Part shown: in pieces, positions 8,987-17,538 of the stretch
Position numbering within the stretch: position 1 is the stretch's first letter
Layout of the letters: each line of letters begins with the position of its first letter
Origin: Methylotenera sp.
Lineage (GTDB): Bacteria; Pseudomonadota; Gammaproteobacteria; Burkholderiales; Methylophilaceae
NCBI GenBank assembly: GCA_013140755.1
Contig: JABFSF010000120.1
Coordinates: 1-35,335, forward strand
Length of the DNA stretch: 35,335 nucleotides
Reading direction: 5' to 3'
Program-made: the position numbers and the translations under genes
The notes under the pieces: generated by a model
What the model saw: the letters and a program-made list of their open reading frames with translations, nothing else
Database searches by the model: none
What the model was told of the DNA's origin: nothing

Positions 8987-11830
8987 TCAGGCAGAGGTTA
9001 AGGATGATTCGTTCCCAAAATAATGGCTGTAAGGTTTAGGTTCAGCAATAAAATAACCTTGCACAAAATCCACTTGATACTCTTTGAGCAAAGCGAGTAA
9101 TTCAGCATTTTCAACATATTCAGCAATACTTTTCTTACCGTATGCACGTGCAATTTCTATCATGGTACGCACAAAAATTTGATCATCTTTGTTATCAGCT
9201 AGGTGACGAATAAAAGCACCGTCAATTTTTACAAAGTCCACAGAAAACTGTTTAAGGTAATTAAATGACGAAAAGCCGCTTCCAAAGTCATCTAATGCAA
9301 ATGCGCAACCAACCTCACGAATAGTGCTGATAAATTGGTTGGCAGCATTAAAATCCACCACTGCCGCAGTTTCTGTGATTTCAAAAATAATGCGCTGTGG
9401 ATTGATGTTTGCTTCAAAAATCCATTGCGCAATATGGTTTAACAAGGCAGTGTTGCCAATATTAATGGCAGATAAATTGATAGAAAAACACACCTCTTGG
9501 TGTTGTGCATCAAGGGATGCAAGCTGCTGTATCGCCTGATGTACAACCCAACTATCTAAGTCTCTAATCAAGCCACTTTGTTCGGCAATAGGCATAAATT
9601 GGGATGGTGAAATAATCGCACCGCCCATATTAAGACGTAATAAGGCTTCGTAATGTTGAATGCTGTTGTCGTGCAAAGCCATGACAGGTTGATAAAACAA
9701 CTCAAATAACCCATGGCTCATCCCTTGTTTAATGTGTTTTTCCCAATAAATATTTTCACGTAGGTGATGAATGGCGTTTTCTGCATGGGCATAAATATGT
9801 GAGCTACCACGTTGTTTTTGTTTTGCTTGATACATGGCAATATCTGCATGGGCTAATAAGTCGCGCACACTGATGTTTTCTGATGCAAACATTGCAATAC
9901 CTATACTGGCAGAAATAGTTTGATGGATGCCCAAGTCTTCTATTTCAATGGTTGCAAGCTGCTTGTTAATACGTTGTGCCACGATTGCTGCATTGGTTTG
10001 ATTGGTATCTAGGGTGATAATCGCAAATTCATCACCGCCCATGCGCCCGATAATATCAACATCGCGCAATAGGTTTTGCAACTCTGTAATCACACGTTTT
10101 AATAAAACATCCCCTGCTTGATGACCGCAGGTGTCATTGACATTTTTAAAGTGATCCAAATCAAAATATAGCAACGCGCCTTGCATTGCATAGCGTCTAG
10201 TGGTTGCAAGCGTTTTTTCTAGCTCTGCCTGAAAACGCCTACGATTAAAGCAGCCCGTCAATGCATCATGATCAGCCAAGTAAGCGAGTTGTATTTCGTT
10301 TCTAATTTGCTCAGTAATATCAATACCCATAGAAAGTATCACGCCATGCTCGTGTAACGAATGATGAGCCAGCCAAGCATGCGTCCAAGAAAGTCTATGG
10401 ATACTGTTGTCTGCAAAGTGCATATCCGCTTCGTGCTGAAATTTAAGATTTTCACTCGTACTTAAGTGCTCAAGCGCGTCAATGTCGGCAGTGGTTATTG
10501 CATTGAATAGTGCAGACTGAGTCAGTTTAATGTTGGTTAAGGTTTCTAGTGGGTAGCCTGTGGTTTTACTACCAAATAAATTCACGCTTAATATGATACC
10601 TAAATGGTTGCTGACCACGATAATGGCTTGTGTTTGGTCAAGTAAATGTGTCGTAAATGCTTTTTCATTAGAAATTTGCTCATAAGCTTTTTGCAGTGCA
10701 TAGGTGTTGGCATTGATTTCAGACTCTAAGTGTTCTAGGCGATAAGACAGTGTCGTTGCTGTGTTGTCCAAGATATCAACTTCATCTTGAAATTTAGCTT
10801 GGGTGCGCAAGGTCACCTTTTGACGAAAGCCAGAGAATGAGCCTTTACCTAATAAAGATAAAGCTTGTGAGGTGTTAAGTAGCCGTTTAAGTGGTGGTAT
10901 TAAAAGCCAAGATAGTAAACCTAGTGTGATGAGTGCTTGACCTAAAACTAACCAGAAAATATAGCGTACAGTGGTATTAACTACAGCAAGTTTGGAAGTG
11001 ACATTTTCAATTGAATAGATCTGTATATGATTGGGCAGGAGGTTGTCAGAAAGTTTAATACGTGCGATTTCATACTGATTACTATCAATCTTGATAAGTT
11101 TGGTAGAGTGGTTTAGTGCTTGAGATGTGGTTGAGGGCTTTAGAAGTGCGGCTTTATGAATGATTGCTTGTGTATTTGCTGGGTTGGTGGCGGCTTCAAC
11201 AATGCTGTGTTTTGCATCAATCTCTTTAATAATCACTACTTCTGTTTGTGCCATGGCTTGGTAGATAAGTATGGCGTCTGCTAATGAAGCACTCACTGCA
11301 ACTAAGCCAGTGAGTTTTGACCTAGCAAGCACGGGAGCTAGGGCCACAATCTCACAATGATTGGTGCAATCTAAAAAGCTAGTAGGGCTTTCACTCTTAA
11401 TACTGTTAGTAATAAAAGTTTGCCAAGCACTTTGATAAGATTTCGTGCCTAGTGCATAAATGATATTTTGATTAAGATTAAATACATGGATGCTATTTAA
11501 ACCTAAATCCATTTGGGTTGAGATAAGATCTTGATGTAAGTGGTTTCTGGAGGGCGTATGACTATTCTCGGTAAGGGTGTTAAGCGCATGCATGGTTGAA
11601 ACTGCTGAAGCGACTTGTTGTAATTGTTGTCGTTGTTTAATGATTAAGCTATCTATTTGTCTAGAGGCCGTAAGGTGCGCATTTAATCTACTGTCGGTGT
11701 ATTGTTGTTGTAAAAACCGAAATAGAAAAAAAGCGAGCAAAGCACTTATTGCTATTGTCACTAGCAATAGCATAACAATTAGTTGCCAACGCAAGCTTAC
11801 AAATTGACTCTTTTTTTGGAGAGGTGGCAT
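8987..11830 (-). CDS. Membrane GGDEF-EAL protein with periplasmic sensor and PAS domains
   Basis: Bifunctional-looking c-di-GMP enzyme of the inner membrane. In 947 residues: membrane segment at about 14-40; periplasmic region at about 41-288, probably Cache-like, with a CTNHC cysteine pair (155, 159); second membrane segment at about 289-313; a HAMP-like linker; a PAS-like domain at about 390-510; GGDEF at 598-602 preceded by the inhibitory I-site RDVD (589-592); and a C-terminal EAL domain. The EAL domain keeps EALLR (E728), FEITE (817-820), the DD pair (847-848), VKIDG (K868), E904 and Q924. Both diguanylate cyclase and phosphodiesterase residues therefore look intact. It is the last gene of a three-gene operon, 23 bases after the outer-membrane barrel gene. 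The ligand sensed is unknown. Confidence 0.93.
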   Translation of the reverse strand: MPPLQKKSQFVSLRWQLIVMLLLVTIAISALLAFFLFRFLQQQYTDSRLNAHLTASRQIDSLIIKQRQQLQQVASAVSTMHALNTLTENSHTPSRNHLHQDLISTQMDLGLNSIHVFNLNQNIIYALGTKSYQSAWQTFITNSIKSESPTSFLDCTNHCEIVALAPVLARSKLTGLVAVSASLADAILIYQAMAQTEVVIIKEIDAKHSIVEAATNPANTQAIIHKAALLKPSTTSQALNHSTKLIKIDSNQYEIARIKLSDNLLPNHIQIYSIENVTSKLAVVNTTVRYIFWLVLGQALITLGLLSWLLIPPLKRLLNTSQALSLLGKGSFSGFRQKVTLRTQAKFQDEVDILDNTATTLSYRLEHLESEINANTYALQKAYEQISNEKAFTTHLLDQTQAIIVVSNHLGIILSVNLFGSKTTGYPLETLTNIKLTQSALFNAITTADIDALEHLSTSENLKFQHEADMHFADNSIHRLSWTHAWLAHHSLHEHGVILSMGIDITEQIRNEIQLAYLADHDALTGCFNRRRFQAELEKTLATTRRYAMQGALLYFDLDHFKNVNDTCGHQAGDVLLKRVITELQNLLRDVDIIGRMGGDEFAIITLDTNQTNAAIVAQRINKQLATIEIEDLGIHQTISASIGIAMFASENISVRDLLAHADIAMYQAKQKQRGSSHIYAHAENAIHHLRENIYWEKHIKQGMSHGLFELFYQPVMALHDNSIQHYEALLRLNMGGAIISPSQFMPIAEQSGLIRDLDSWVVHQAIQQLASLDAQHQEVCFSINLSAINIGNTALLNHIAQWIFEANINPQRIIFEITETAAVVDFNAANQFISTIREVGCAFALDDFGSGFSSFNYLKQFSVDFVKIDGAFIRHLADNKDDQIFVRTMIEIARAYGKKSIAEYVENAELLALLKEYQVDFVQGYFIAEPKPYSHYFGNESSLTSA

Positions 11831-11853
11831 ATTTTCTTTAAAATAGAGTTGCT

Positions 11854-13110
11854 CTAAAAATAATATGAACCCATTAACATAAACATATTCCAGTGTTTAT
11901 TTAAGTCACTGCTCACGGGATTTTCAAGGGGGGAAACCCACTCAGTACCTTCAATACTGTGTAACTCGGCACGTAGCATAAATTCTGGTGTAACATCATA
12001 GCGCACCCCAGCCACCCAATCTTGTGCATAGCGTGTAAAAGGGATAGCACTAGGGGTGGATGCTGCAAAGCGTTTGCCCTTGGCGTCACTTCTATCCATT
12101 GCGGTCGCATCATATCGCAAGAGCAATTCCCATTTTGGTGCGAAGCGGTATTGGCTTTGTACATACCAGCTTTCTGCAATGTAATCGGCAATTAAACGTT
12201 GATTTCTTGTAAATTCTGTATTGCGTTGAGAATATTCACCCGTCAATGTCCACTGCTCATTGGAGTATTGGAGTGATACTATCCAAGGTTCAATCAACGA
12301 GCCTGAGGGTGGGTTGATATCCCCAGCAATGGGGTGGTAGCGCTGGCTGGCACTGATATAACTAAGACCGCCGCGCCAACGTGTATCATCGGTTTCATAG
12401 AGTATGCGAAGTGCTTTAGATAGACTGTCTTGGTCAAACTTACCTTGTGCATTAGGACCAATAAATAGTGATTTACTACCTCGGTCATTGATAGGTAAAT
12501 CGACTAAGGCCAGTGTGGTATTTAAACTGCCATTGTTAGTTTGTATGCGATGATACAAATGAACGCCATCACCAGACAGTGCAAATTTACGGCTACGGTC
12601 AAAGTAAATGGGTTGTGGCACAATAATACCAGGGCGAGTAGTTGCGACATCACGGGTTTCACCATAAAGGCCATAGGGGTTTTTCATGCGACCTAGGCGA
12701 AAGCCCAGTGTAGTAGCATCTGTATTGATGGCACGTAAATCTACAAAGCCATAATCTAAGGCAAGCGAGCCATCATCCATTTCGCCTGCACGCCTAGAAA
12801 GCGTTTGTGCTGAGACAAGTAGGTTAGTGTTAAATCGGTATGAACCATTAATACCTACTTCACGAAAATCCAAACTGATGCCATGGCTACTGTCACCATA
12901 AAAATTGTTATGCTTACTAGTGACTAAGCCTTGTGTGATAAAGCCATGAATTTGCCCTTTACCTTCAGCAAAGTCTAGTGCGGATGAAAAAGTGCTATAA
13001 CTGAACAAAGTGATGATTGCCAAACCCTGTTTAAGCCATGCCCAAATAGAGATTGCGCTTGTCAGGTTTAGTGCAATGCATACGCCTTTAGGATTGTGAG
13101 TCACTAGCAT
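11854..13110 (-). CDS. Outer-membrane beta-barrel (porin-like) protein
   Basis: Predicted 418-residue secreted barrel. The N-terminus has a hydrophobic export segment (around AIITLFSYSTFSSA, residues 31-44), followed by many alternating polar/aromatic strands and a terminal Phe (MGSYYF), the usual C-terminal signature of outer-membrane barrels. The reading frame extends to 13137, but the ATG at 13110 is chosen because AGAGAGG (complement at 13117-13123) lies six bases ahead. That start still overlaps the end of the preceding gene by 23 bases, so the two are probably translationally coupled. I do not recognise a specific porin family or substrate. It sits between a periplasmic-binding-like protein and a GGDEF-EAL protein. 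Confidence 0.8.
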   Translation of the reverse strand: MLVTHNPKGVCIALNLTSAISIWAWLKQGLAIITLFSYSTFSSALDFAEGKGQIHGFITQGLVTSKHNNFYGDSSHGISLDFREVGINGSYRFNTNLLVSAQTLSRRAGEMDDGSLALDYGFVDLRAINTDATTLGFRLGRMKNPYGLYGETRDVATTRPGIIVPQPIYFDRSRKFALSGDGVHLYHRIQTNNGSLNTTLALVDLPINDRGSKSLFIGPNAQGKFDQDSLSKALRILYETDDTRWRGGLSYISASQRYHPIAGDINPPSGSLIEPWIVSLQYSNEQWTLTGEYSQRNTEFTRNQRLIADYIAESWYVQSQYRFAPKWELLLRYDATAMDRSDAKGKRFAASTPSAIPFTRYAQDWVAGVRYDVTPEFMLRAELHSIEGTEWVSPLENPVSSDLNKHWNMFMLMGSYYF

Positions 13111-13597
13111 GGCCGACCTCTCTGATTTCAATGACATTTACTTTGATCGTTTTTTTTTGCTCATACTCAAGCAGTTTTTGTACTGAAACATAACCAATTG
13201 CATTCGGCGTGTTAGCAATGCGGCTGAGCATTTCGTCTTCTGAATTAACTTGTGTGGGGCTTTGACCTGTGCCAGAGAAAACTAACCTATCCCATGCCAC
13301 CCGCAACTGGTAGGGGAACACATTCAAGATGGTTTTACAAAAATTGATATGAGTTAAGTGATGATCCGCAAGTACAAATACGCGTACGCTTTTGCCGTTA
13401 GACCATTGTAACTGCTTCATGCCAAAAAATGATTTTGCTTGGTAGAGTGAAACACTGGTTTCAATCACATTGGCGTTTGCAATAATAACGGAAGTGGGCG
13501 TTAAATTACCACCTGCACTACCAAGCGGTGCAAAAACTATCATGCATACGAGTAACGCACTGAAAAAAGAGGATTTGAAGTTGGGTTTGCAGCGCAT
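13088..13597 (-). CDS. Small periplasmic substrate-binding-like protein (PstS-type fold fragment)
   Basis: A 169-residue exported protein: basic N-terminus, hydrophobic core (FFSALLVCMIVFAPLG) and a likely signal peptidase site after GSA near residue 28. The mature part resembles the C-terminal half of phosphate-binding-type periplasmic proteins, with AWDRLVFSGTGQSP followed by NTPNAIGYV. Bona fide PstS proteins are roughly twice as long and are followed by ABC permeases; none is present here. It is the first gene of the unit ending in the GGDEF-EAL enzyme, so a ligand-sensing role in the periplasm is more likely than transport (inference). The start at 13597 has no strong ribosome binding site. 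Confidence 0.7.
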   Translation of the reverse strand: MRCKPNFKSSFFSALLVCMIVFAPLGSAGGNLTPTSVIIANANVIETSVSLYQAKSFFGMKQLQWSNGKSVRVFVLADHHLTHINFCKTILNVFPYQLRVAWDRLVFSGTGQSPTQVNSEDEMLSRIANTPNAIGYVSVQKLLEYEQKKTIKVNVIEIREVGHASDSQS

Positions 13598-13636
13598 GTT
13601 AATAGGCGGTTAATCAAGGCTATAAATGTAGCTTGA

Positions 13637-13642
13637 ATTTTA
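13637..13642 (-). promoter_or_regulatory. Possible extended -10 promoter of the sensor operon
   Basis: On the minus strand TGCTAAAAT (TAAAAT at 13637-13642 with an upstream TG) lies about 40 bases before the ATG at 13597. The -35 region is poor. This is the best candidate in the 146-base gap. Confidence 0.3.
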
Positions 13643-13743
13643 GCACACTCTTGGACCCATGATATTATTTGGGTGGACTCAAGCGTTGCTACTTAATCTG
13701 CAGAGCATTTTAAATCAAAAAAAACTTTTCTGAAAACAGCGCG

Positions 13744-13977
13744 CTACTTTTTACTGTTGGATTGTAAAGTACTCTTTTTATCTAAAGAACGCTCTTTTTC
13801 TTGCTGATTTTCTTTGAGAGTTGTAGAAACTTTAGGTTTTAACTCACTGTGCATGTGCGCTGAAGTGGCCTGTGCATTATCGCTAGGGCATCCTCCCATC
13901 ACAGTATTGCATTTAAAGGCATAAGCGTAGTTTGAAAAAGATAAACATAAGGCGATTACTGTACAACTAAACTTCAA
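13744..13977 (-). CDS. Small secreted hypothetical protein
   Basis: A 77-residue protein I do not recognise. It starts with TTG at 13977, supported by GGAG six bases upstream (complement at 13984-13987). A clear signal peptide (MKFSCTVIALCLSFSNYAYA) should be cleaved after residue 20. The mature part begins FKCNTVMGGCPSD, with two cysteines, and continues as a charged Lys/Glu/Ser-rich tail that is probably disordered. It lies 146 bases upstream of the binding-protein/barrel/GGDEF-EAL operon on the same strand, and about 140 bases downstream of the GspE-type gene. A link to either is not shown. Confidence 0.6.
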   Translation of the reverse strand: MKFSCTVIALCLSFSNYAYAFKCNTVMGGCPSDNAQATSAHMHSELKPKVSTTLKENQQEKERSLDKKSTLQSNSKK

Positions 13978-14119
13978 AATGTGCTCCGAATCAATAAAAA
14001 GAATTGCTTAAAACGGCGGGCATTCTCACATAAAATGTCAGAGAGGGCTGTTGTAAAATTGTCAGTAATTGTTACTAAATGTAATCGGCTTGGCTCCCGA
14101 TTTAGCTATTGCTTGAGAA

Positions 14120-15901
14120 TCAATTAGTTAAAGGCGGTGCTACTTTGAGTAGCTCTTCAATTGTAGTGAGACCTGCGGCAACTTTTTCTGCACCGTTAAT
14201 CACTAATGGTTGCATACCTTCTCGCTGGGCGAGTTTAGTTAAATCCGCTAAATTAGTGTCGGGGGTAATCAGTTTTCTTAGGCTTGGTGTGATGGTAAGC
14301 ATTTCATAAATGCCACTGCGTCCTCTAAAGCCAGTATTACGGCAGGCTAGGCAACCGACGGGTTTGTAAATATGTGCAGGCATGGGTAGGTTAAATGTTC
14401 CTACTAATTCGTGCCATGTATTTGGGTCTATAGGTGCAGGTGCTTTGCAACTTGGGCAGAGTGTGCGAACTAAACGTTGCGCCATAATGCCAAGTACAGT
14501 GGAGTGGATTAGGTAAGAGGGTACGCCCAAATCAAGCAAACGCGTGATGGCAGAAGGCGAATCGTTAGTGTGCAAGGTGGATAATACCAAATGTCCCGTG
14601 AGTGCAGCTTGTATTGCCATATCTGCGGTTTCTAAATCGCGTACTTCACCAATCATGATAATGTCTGGGTCTTGCCGCATGAGCGTACGAATGCCATCGG
14701 CGAAGTTTAGACCAATGTTGCTTTGCACTTGCATTTGGTTAAACGCGGGCTCAACCATTTCAATGGGTTCTTCAACAGTGCAAACATTTACCTCGGGCGT
14801 GGCAAGAAGTTTGAGCGTGGAATAAAGCGTGGTAGTCTTGCCTGAGCCTGTCGGCCCTGTGACTAGAATGATGCCATTGGGGGATTTAGTCCAAGTATTC
14901 CATTTATCTGATTGTGCTTGTGAGAAGCCTAGACTTAAAAAATCTTTGCCTGAAATGTCAGGTGAAAATATCCGCATGACGAGCTTTTCACCAAAGGCGG
15001 TGGGCATGGTAGAAAGACGTAGTTCAATTTCTATACCTTCAGCTGATAAGGTTTTAATGCGACCATCTTGTGGTCTGCGTTTTTCCACCATGTCCATACG
15101 TCCGAGTAACTTAATGCGGCTGGTGATGGCATTCATAATGTTAGGAGGGAGCTGATACACCTGATGCAATACGCCATCAATTCTAAAGCGCATCATGCCC
15201 ATATTGCGGCGTGGCTCTAGGTGAATATCACTGGCGCGTTGCTCAAAGGCATACTTAAATAGCCAATCTACAATGTTCACCACGTGCTGTTCGTTGGCAT
15301 CTAGATTTTTATCTTTGCCAAGTTCTACTAATTGCTCAAAATTTTGTACGCCAATAATCTGCCCCGCTTTGGCTAGGTTGGCCGCATTCATTGAGCTAGC
15401 AAGCGCGTACATTTCAGGTAGGTAGCGGTTAAGCTCAAGCGGATTAGCAACAACAAGCTTCACTTTCATTTTAAGTACGCGCTCTAAATCAGCAATCCAT
15501 GCGGTGCTAAATGGTTCGGTGGTAGCAATTACCGCCTCACCATCTTTGGCCGAAATTGGCATCATTTTTAAGCTTTCAGCATACCCTTTTGAAACCAGTT
15601 GCGCGGCTGAACTAAAGTCTAATTTGAGAGGGTCAATATGGTAGTAATCTAAACTTGCTTGGTGTGCAAGCCAATTAGAAAGCCATTCTACGGTAATGGC
15701 ATTGTGTGGGGCTTTAAGGTTTTTCCACTTTTGCTCACCAATCACTACTAATGGGTGCAAGTTAGAAGTATCAAGCTTGCGGTCTTTATATAGTTTTTCT
15801 GCCTGCACTTTATCTAAAATGCCATCGCTCACTAACATGCGAAGCGTATCGCCCAAGGTTAAGCGACCAGTGGGTTTAACCAGTGTAGTAGCTTTAGTCA
15901 T
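14120..15901 (-). CDS. GspE/PilB-type secretion ATPase, orphan
   Basis: Hexameric ATPase of the type II secretion / type IV pilus family. The 593-residue protein has an N-terminal MshEN-like region (about 10-165), then a linker, the arginine-rich region ASDIHLEPRR (223-232), Walker A GPTGSGKT at 349-356, Walker B RQDPDIIMIGEVRD (409-422), the His box TGHLVLSTLHTND (435-447), and a four-cysteine zinc motif CPSC / CLAC (482, 485, 517, 520). All catalytic elements are intact. AAGGA lies about 8 bases before the ATG. No other secretion or pilus gene is in the window; nadC lies 55 bases upstream on the same strand and may be cotranscribed. Sequence alone does not decide between secretion and pilus roles. 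Confidence 0.9.
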   Translation of the reverse strand: MTKATTLVKPTGRLTLGDTLRMLVSDGILDKVQAEKLYKDRKLDTSNLHPLVVIGEQKWKNLKAPHNAITVEWLSNWLAHQASLDYYHIDPLKLDFSSAAQLVSKGYAESLKMMPISAKDGEAVIATTEPFSTAWIADLERVLKMKVKLVVANPLELNRYLPEMYALASSMNAANLAKAGQIIGVQNFEQLVELGKDKNLDANEQHVVNIVDWLFKYAFEQRASDIHLEPRRNMGMMRFRIDGVLHQVYQLPPNIMNAITSRIKLLGRMDMVEKRRPQDGRIKTLSAEGIEIELRLSTMPTAFGEKLVMRIFSPDISGKDFLSLGFSQAQSDKWNTWTKSPNGIILVTGPTGSGKTTTLYSTLKLLATPEVNVCTVEEPIEMVEPAFNQMQVQSNIGLNFADGIRTLMRQDPDIIMIGEVRDLETADMAIQAALTGHLVLSTLHTNDSPSAITRLLDLGVPSYLIHSTVLGIMAQRLVRTLCPSCKAPAPIDPNTWHELVGTFNLPMPAHIYKPVGCLACRNTGFRGRSGIYEMLTITPSLRKLITPDTNLADLTKLAQREGMQPLVINGAEKVAAGLTTIEELLKVAPPLTN

Positions 15902-15956
15902 TTAGTGATTCCTTAATAGTGCAGTGAGTGATAGACATATTAACATGTTCTTATTT

Positions 15957-16841
15957 TTAGTTTGATAGCGTCATCATCCGCATGGATAGATCGATTGCTT
16001 GAATATTTTTAGTGATAGCCCCAATTGAAATTCTATCCACCCCTGTGCGTGCTACTTCGCGCACATTGTTTAAGCTAATGCCACCAGAGGCTTCTAGCAC
16101 GGCTTGTTTACCACGTTGCGTATTGATTTTAACGGCTTCGTAAAGTAAGTGGGTATTAAAGTTATCGAGCAAAATACTGGTAGCACCTGCGTCCAAAGCT
16201 TCATTAAGTTGCGCTAAGTTTTCAACCTCAATTTGTATGCTTTTTCCTATATTGAGGGTAATGGTTTGTTGCATCACCGCTTTAATACTGCCTGCTGCGG
16301 CAATGTGATTTTCTTTGATTAAAACGCCATCGTATAATGCTAAGCGTTGATTTTGCCCACCGCCGACAGTGACTGCATATTTTTGCGCTAGTCTTAAGTG
16401 CGGAATCGTTTTTCGGGTGTCGTAAATTTGTGCGTTTGTGTCGGCAATTGCATCAACATATTGGCGAGTGTGTGTGGCAGTGGCTGAAAGGGTTTGTAAG
16501 AAATTTAAAGCACAACGCTCTGCAGTAAGCAATGAACGGGCTAAGCCTTTAATGGTGCATAATGTTTGATTGGGGTTTACGCGCTCGCCTTCTTTAATTT
16601 GCCAATCAATCTGTACAGTTTCATCAATCTGTTTAAAGCAGGCATTCACCCAGTTTATGCCGCAAATGACAGCAGATTCTCGTGCAATAATTGTGGCAAG
16701 TGCAACTTGCTTGTTGGGCACCAGTTGCGCCGTTAAATCACCACTACCAACATCTTCATTGAGTGCGTCTTGCACTTGTGTTTGGATATCATGCTGAAAT
16801 TTTCTTGAGTGATAAAAATTTAAAGTGTTAATTTGTGTCAT
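15957..16841 (-). CDS. nadC: Nicotinate-nucleotide pyrophosphorylase (quinolinate phosphoribosyltransferase)
   Basis: Converts quinolinate and PRPP to nicotinate mononucleotide in de novo NAD synthesis. The 294-residue protein has NEDVGSGDLT near the N-terminus, ARESAVICG, NFLQTLSATAT, the substrate motif DTRKT (141-145), GGGQNQRLALYD (160-171), LIKENHI with K176, and C-terminal LDNF, LEASGGI and GVDRISIGAIT. At residue 165 Gln replaces the His that is common in the GGGxNHR motif; the neighbouring Arg is kept. No strong ribosome binding site precedes the ATG. It is divergent from the GST-like gene. Confidence 0.95.
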   Translation of the reverse strand: MTQINTLNFYHSRKFQHDIQTQVQDALNEDVGSGDLTAQLVPNKQVALATIIARESAVICGINWVNACFKQIDETVQIDWQIKEGERVNPNQTLCTIKGLARSLLTAERCALNFLQTLSATATHTRQYVDAIADTNAQIYDTRKTIPHLRLAQKYAVTVGGGQNQRLALYDGVLIKENHIAAAGSIKAVMQQTITLNIGKSIQIEVENLAQLNEALDAGATSILLDNFNTHLLYEAVKINTQRGKQAVLEASGGISLNNVREVARTGVDRISIGAITKNIQAIDLSMRMMTLSN

Positions 16842-16868
16842 GGCATTCGTGTGGACTAGGCGGATTGA

Positions 16869-16876
16869 ATTATAAT
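16869..16876. promoter_or_regulatory. Palindromic overlapping -10 boxes between nadC and the GST-like gene
   Basis: ATTATAAT reads the same on both strands and supplies TATAAT to the right (16871-16876) and to the left (16869-16874). It lies 28 bases from the nadC start and 47 bases from the GST-like start, fitting divergent promoters. -35 elements are weak on both sides. Confidence 0.45.
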
Positions 16877-16923
16877 GCTACCAAATAATCACTCTTTTAG
16901 TCTCAATATCGTTAGTAAAAATC

Positions 16924-17538
16924 ATGAAACTCTTATATACCGTGAATAGCCCTTATGCACGTAAAGTGCGCATAGTGGCTGCTGAAAAACACATTGAAGT
17001 GACTTTGCAAGAAGTGGTATTGGCAGACCCTGATTGCCCCGTCAAACAATATAATCCATTAGGTAAAGTGCCAGTGCTGATTTTAAGCGATGGCGATAGC
17101 TTGTATGATTCGCGTGTGATTGCTGAGTATTTAGATAACCGCACACCACTTGCACATTTAATTCCTAAAGATAATGGTGCAAAATCAGCCGTACGCAGAT
17201 GGGAGGCTTTAGCTGATGGTGTGTGCGATGCCGCCGTTGCTGTGATGCTAGAGCAAAGAAAAGCACCCGAGGCACAAGACTCTGCTTTTATCACCAAACA
17301 AATGGACAAAGTTACTCGTGGCCTAAGTGCGCTTAATCATGACTTAGGGCAAAATAAATGGTGTGTAGAAGATACATTTAGCCTAGCTGATATTGCCGTC
17401 GGCTGTATGTTAGGGTATGTGAATTTACGGTTTGGTCAAGTGATTGACTTAAAAGCGGATTACAAAAATTTAGATCGCTTAAATACGGCACTACTTAAAC
17501 GCACATCTTTTAAAGAAAGCTTGCCTGTTGCAAGTTAA
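16924..17538 (+). CDS. Glutathione S-transferase family protein
   Basis: A 204-residue cytosolic protein with a thioredoxin-like N-terminal domain (LLYTVNSPYARKVRI, with Ser9 in the usual catalytic position; NPLGKVPVL containing the cis-Pro; DSRVIAEYLD for the glutathione gamma-glutamyl contact) and an all-helical C-terminal domain with FSLADIAVG. It resembles the YibF-like subgroup. The substrate is unknown. Its stop codon abuts the stop of convergent holA with no base between them. Confidence 0.9.
   Translation: MKLLYTVNSPYARKVRIVAAEKHIEVTLQEVVLADPDCPVKQYNPLGKVPVLILSDGDSLYDSRVIAEYLDNRTPLAHLIPKDNGAKSAVRRWEALADGVCDAAVAVMLEQRKAPEAQDSAFITKQMDKVTRGLSALNHDLGQNKWCVEDTFSLADIAVGCMLGYVNLRFGQVIDLKADYKNLDRLNTALLKRTSFKESLPVAS

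Noticed and set aside
13678-13745. T-rich stretch on the minus strand after the small secreted protein gene
   Set aside because: A T run is present but I could not find a convincing GC-rich stem before it.
14083-14102. AATCGG / CCGATT 6-bp hairpin after the GspE-type gene
   Set aside because: Short stem, 8-base loop and no T run on the transcribed side; too weak to call a terminator.
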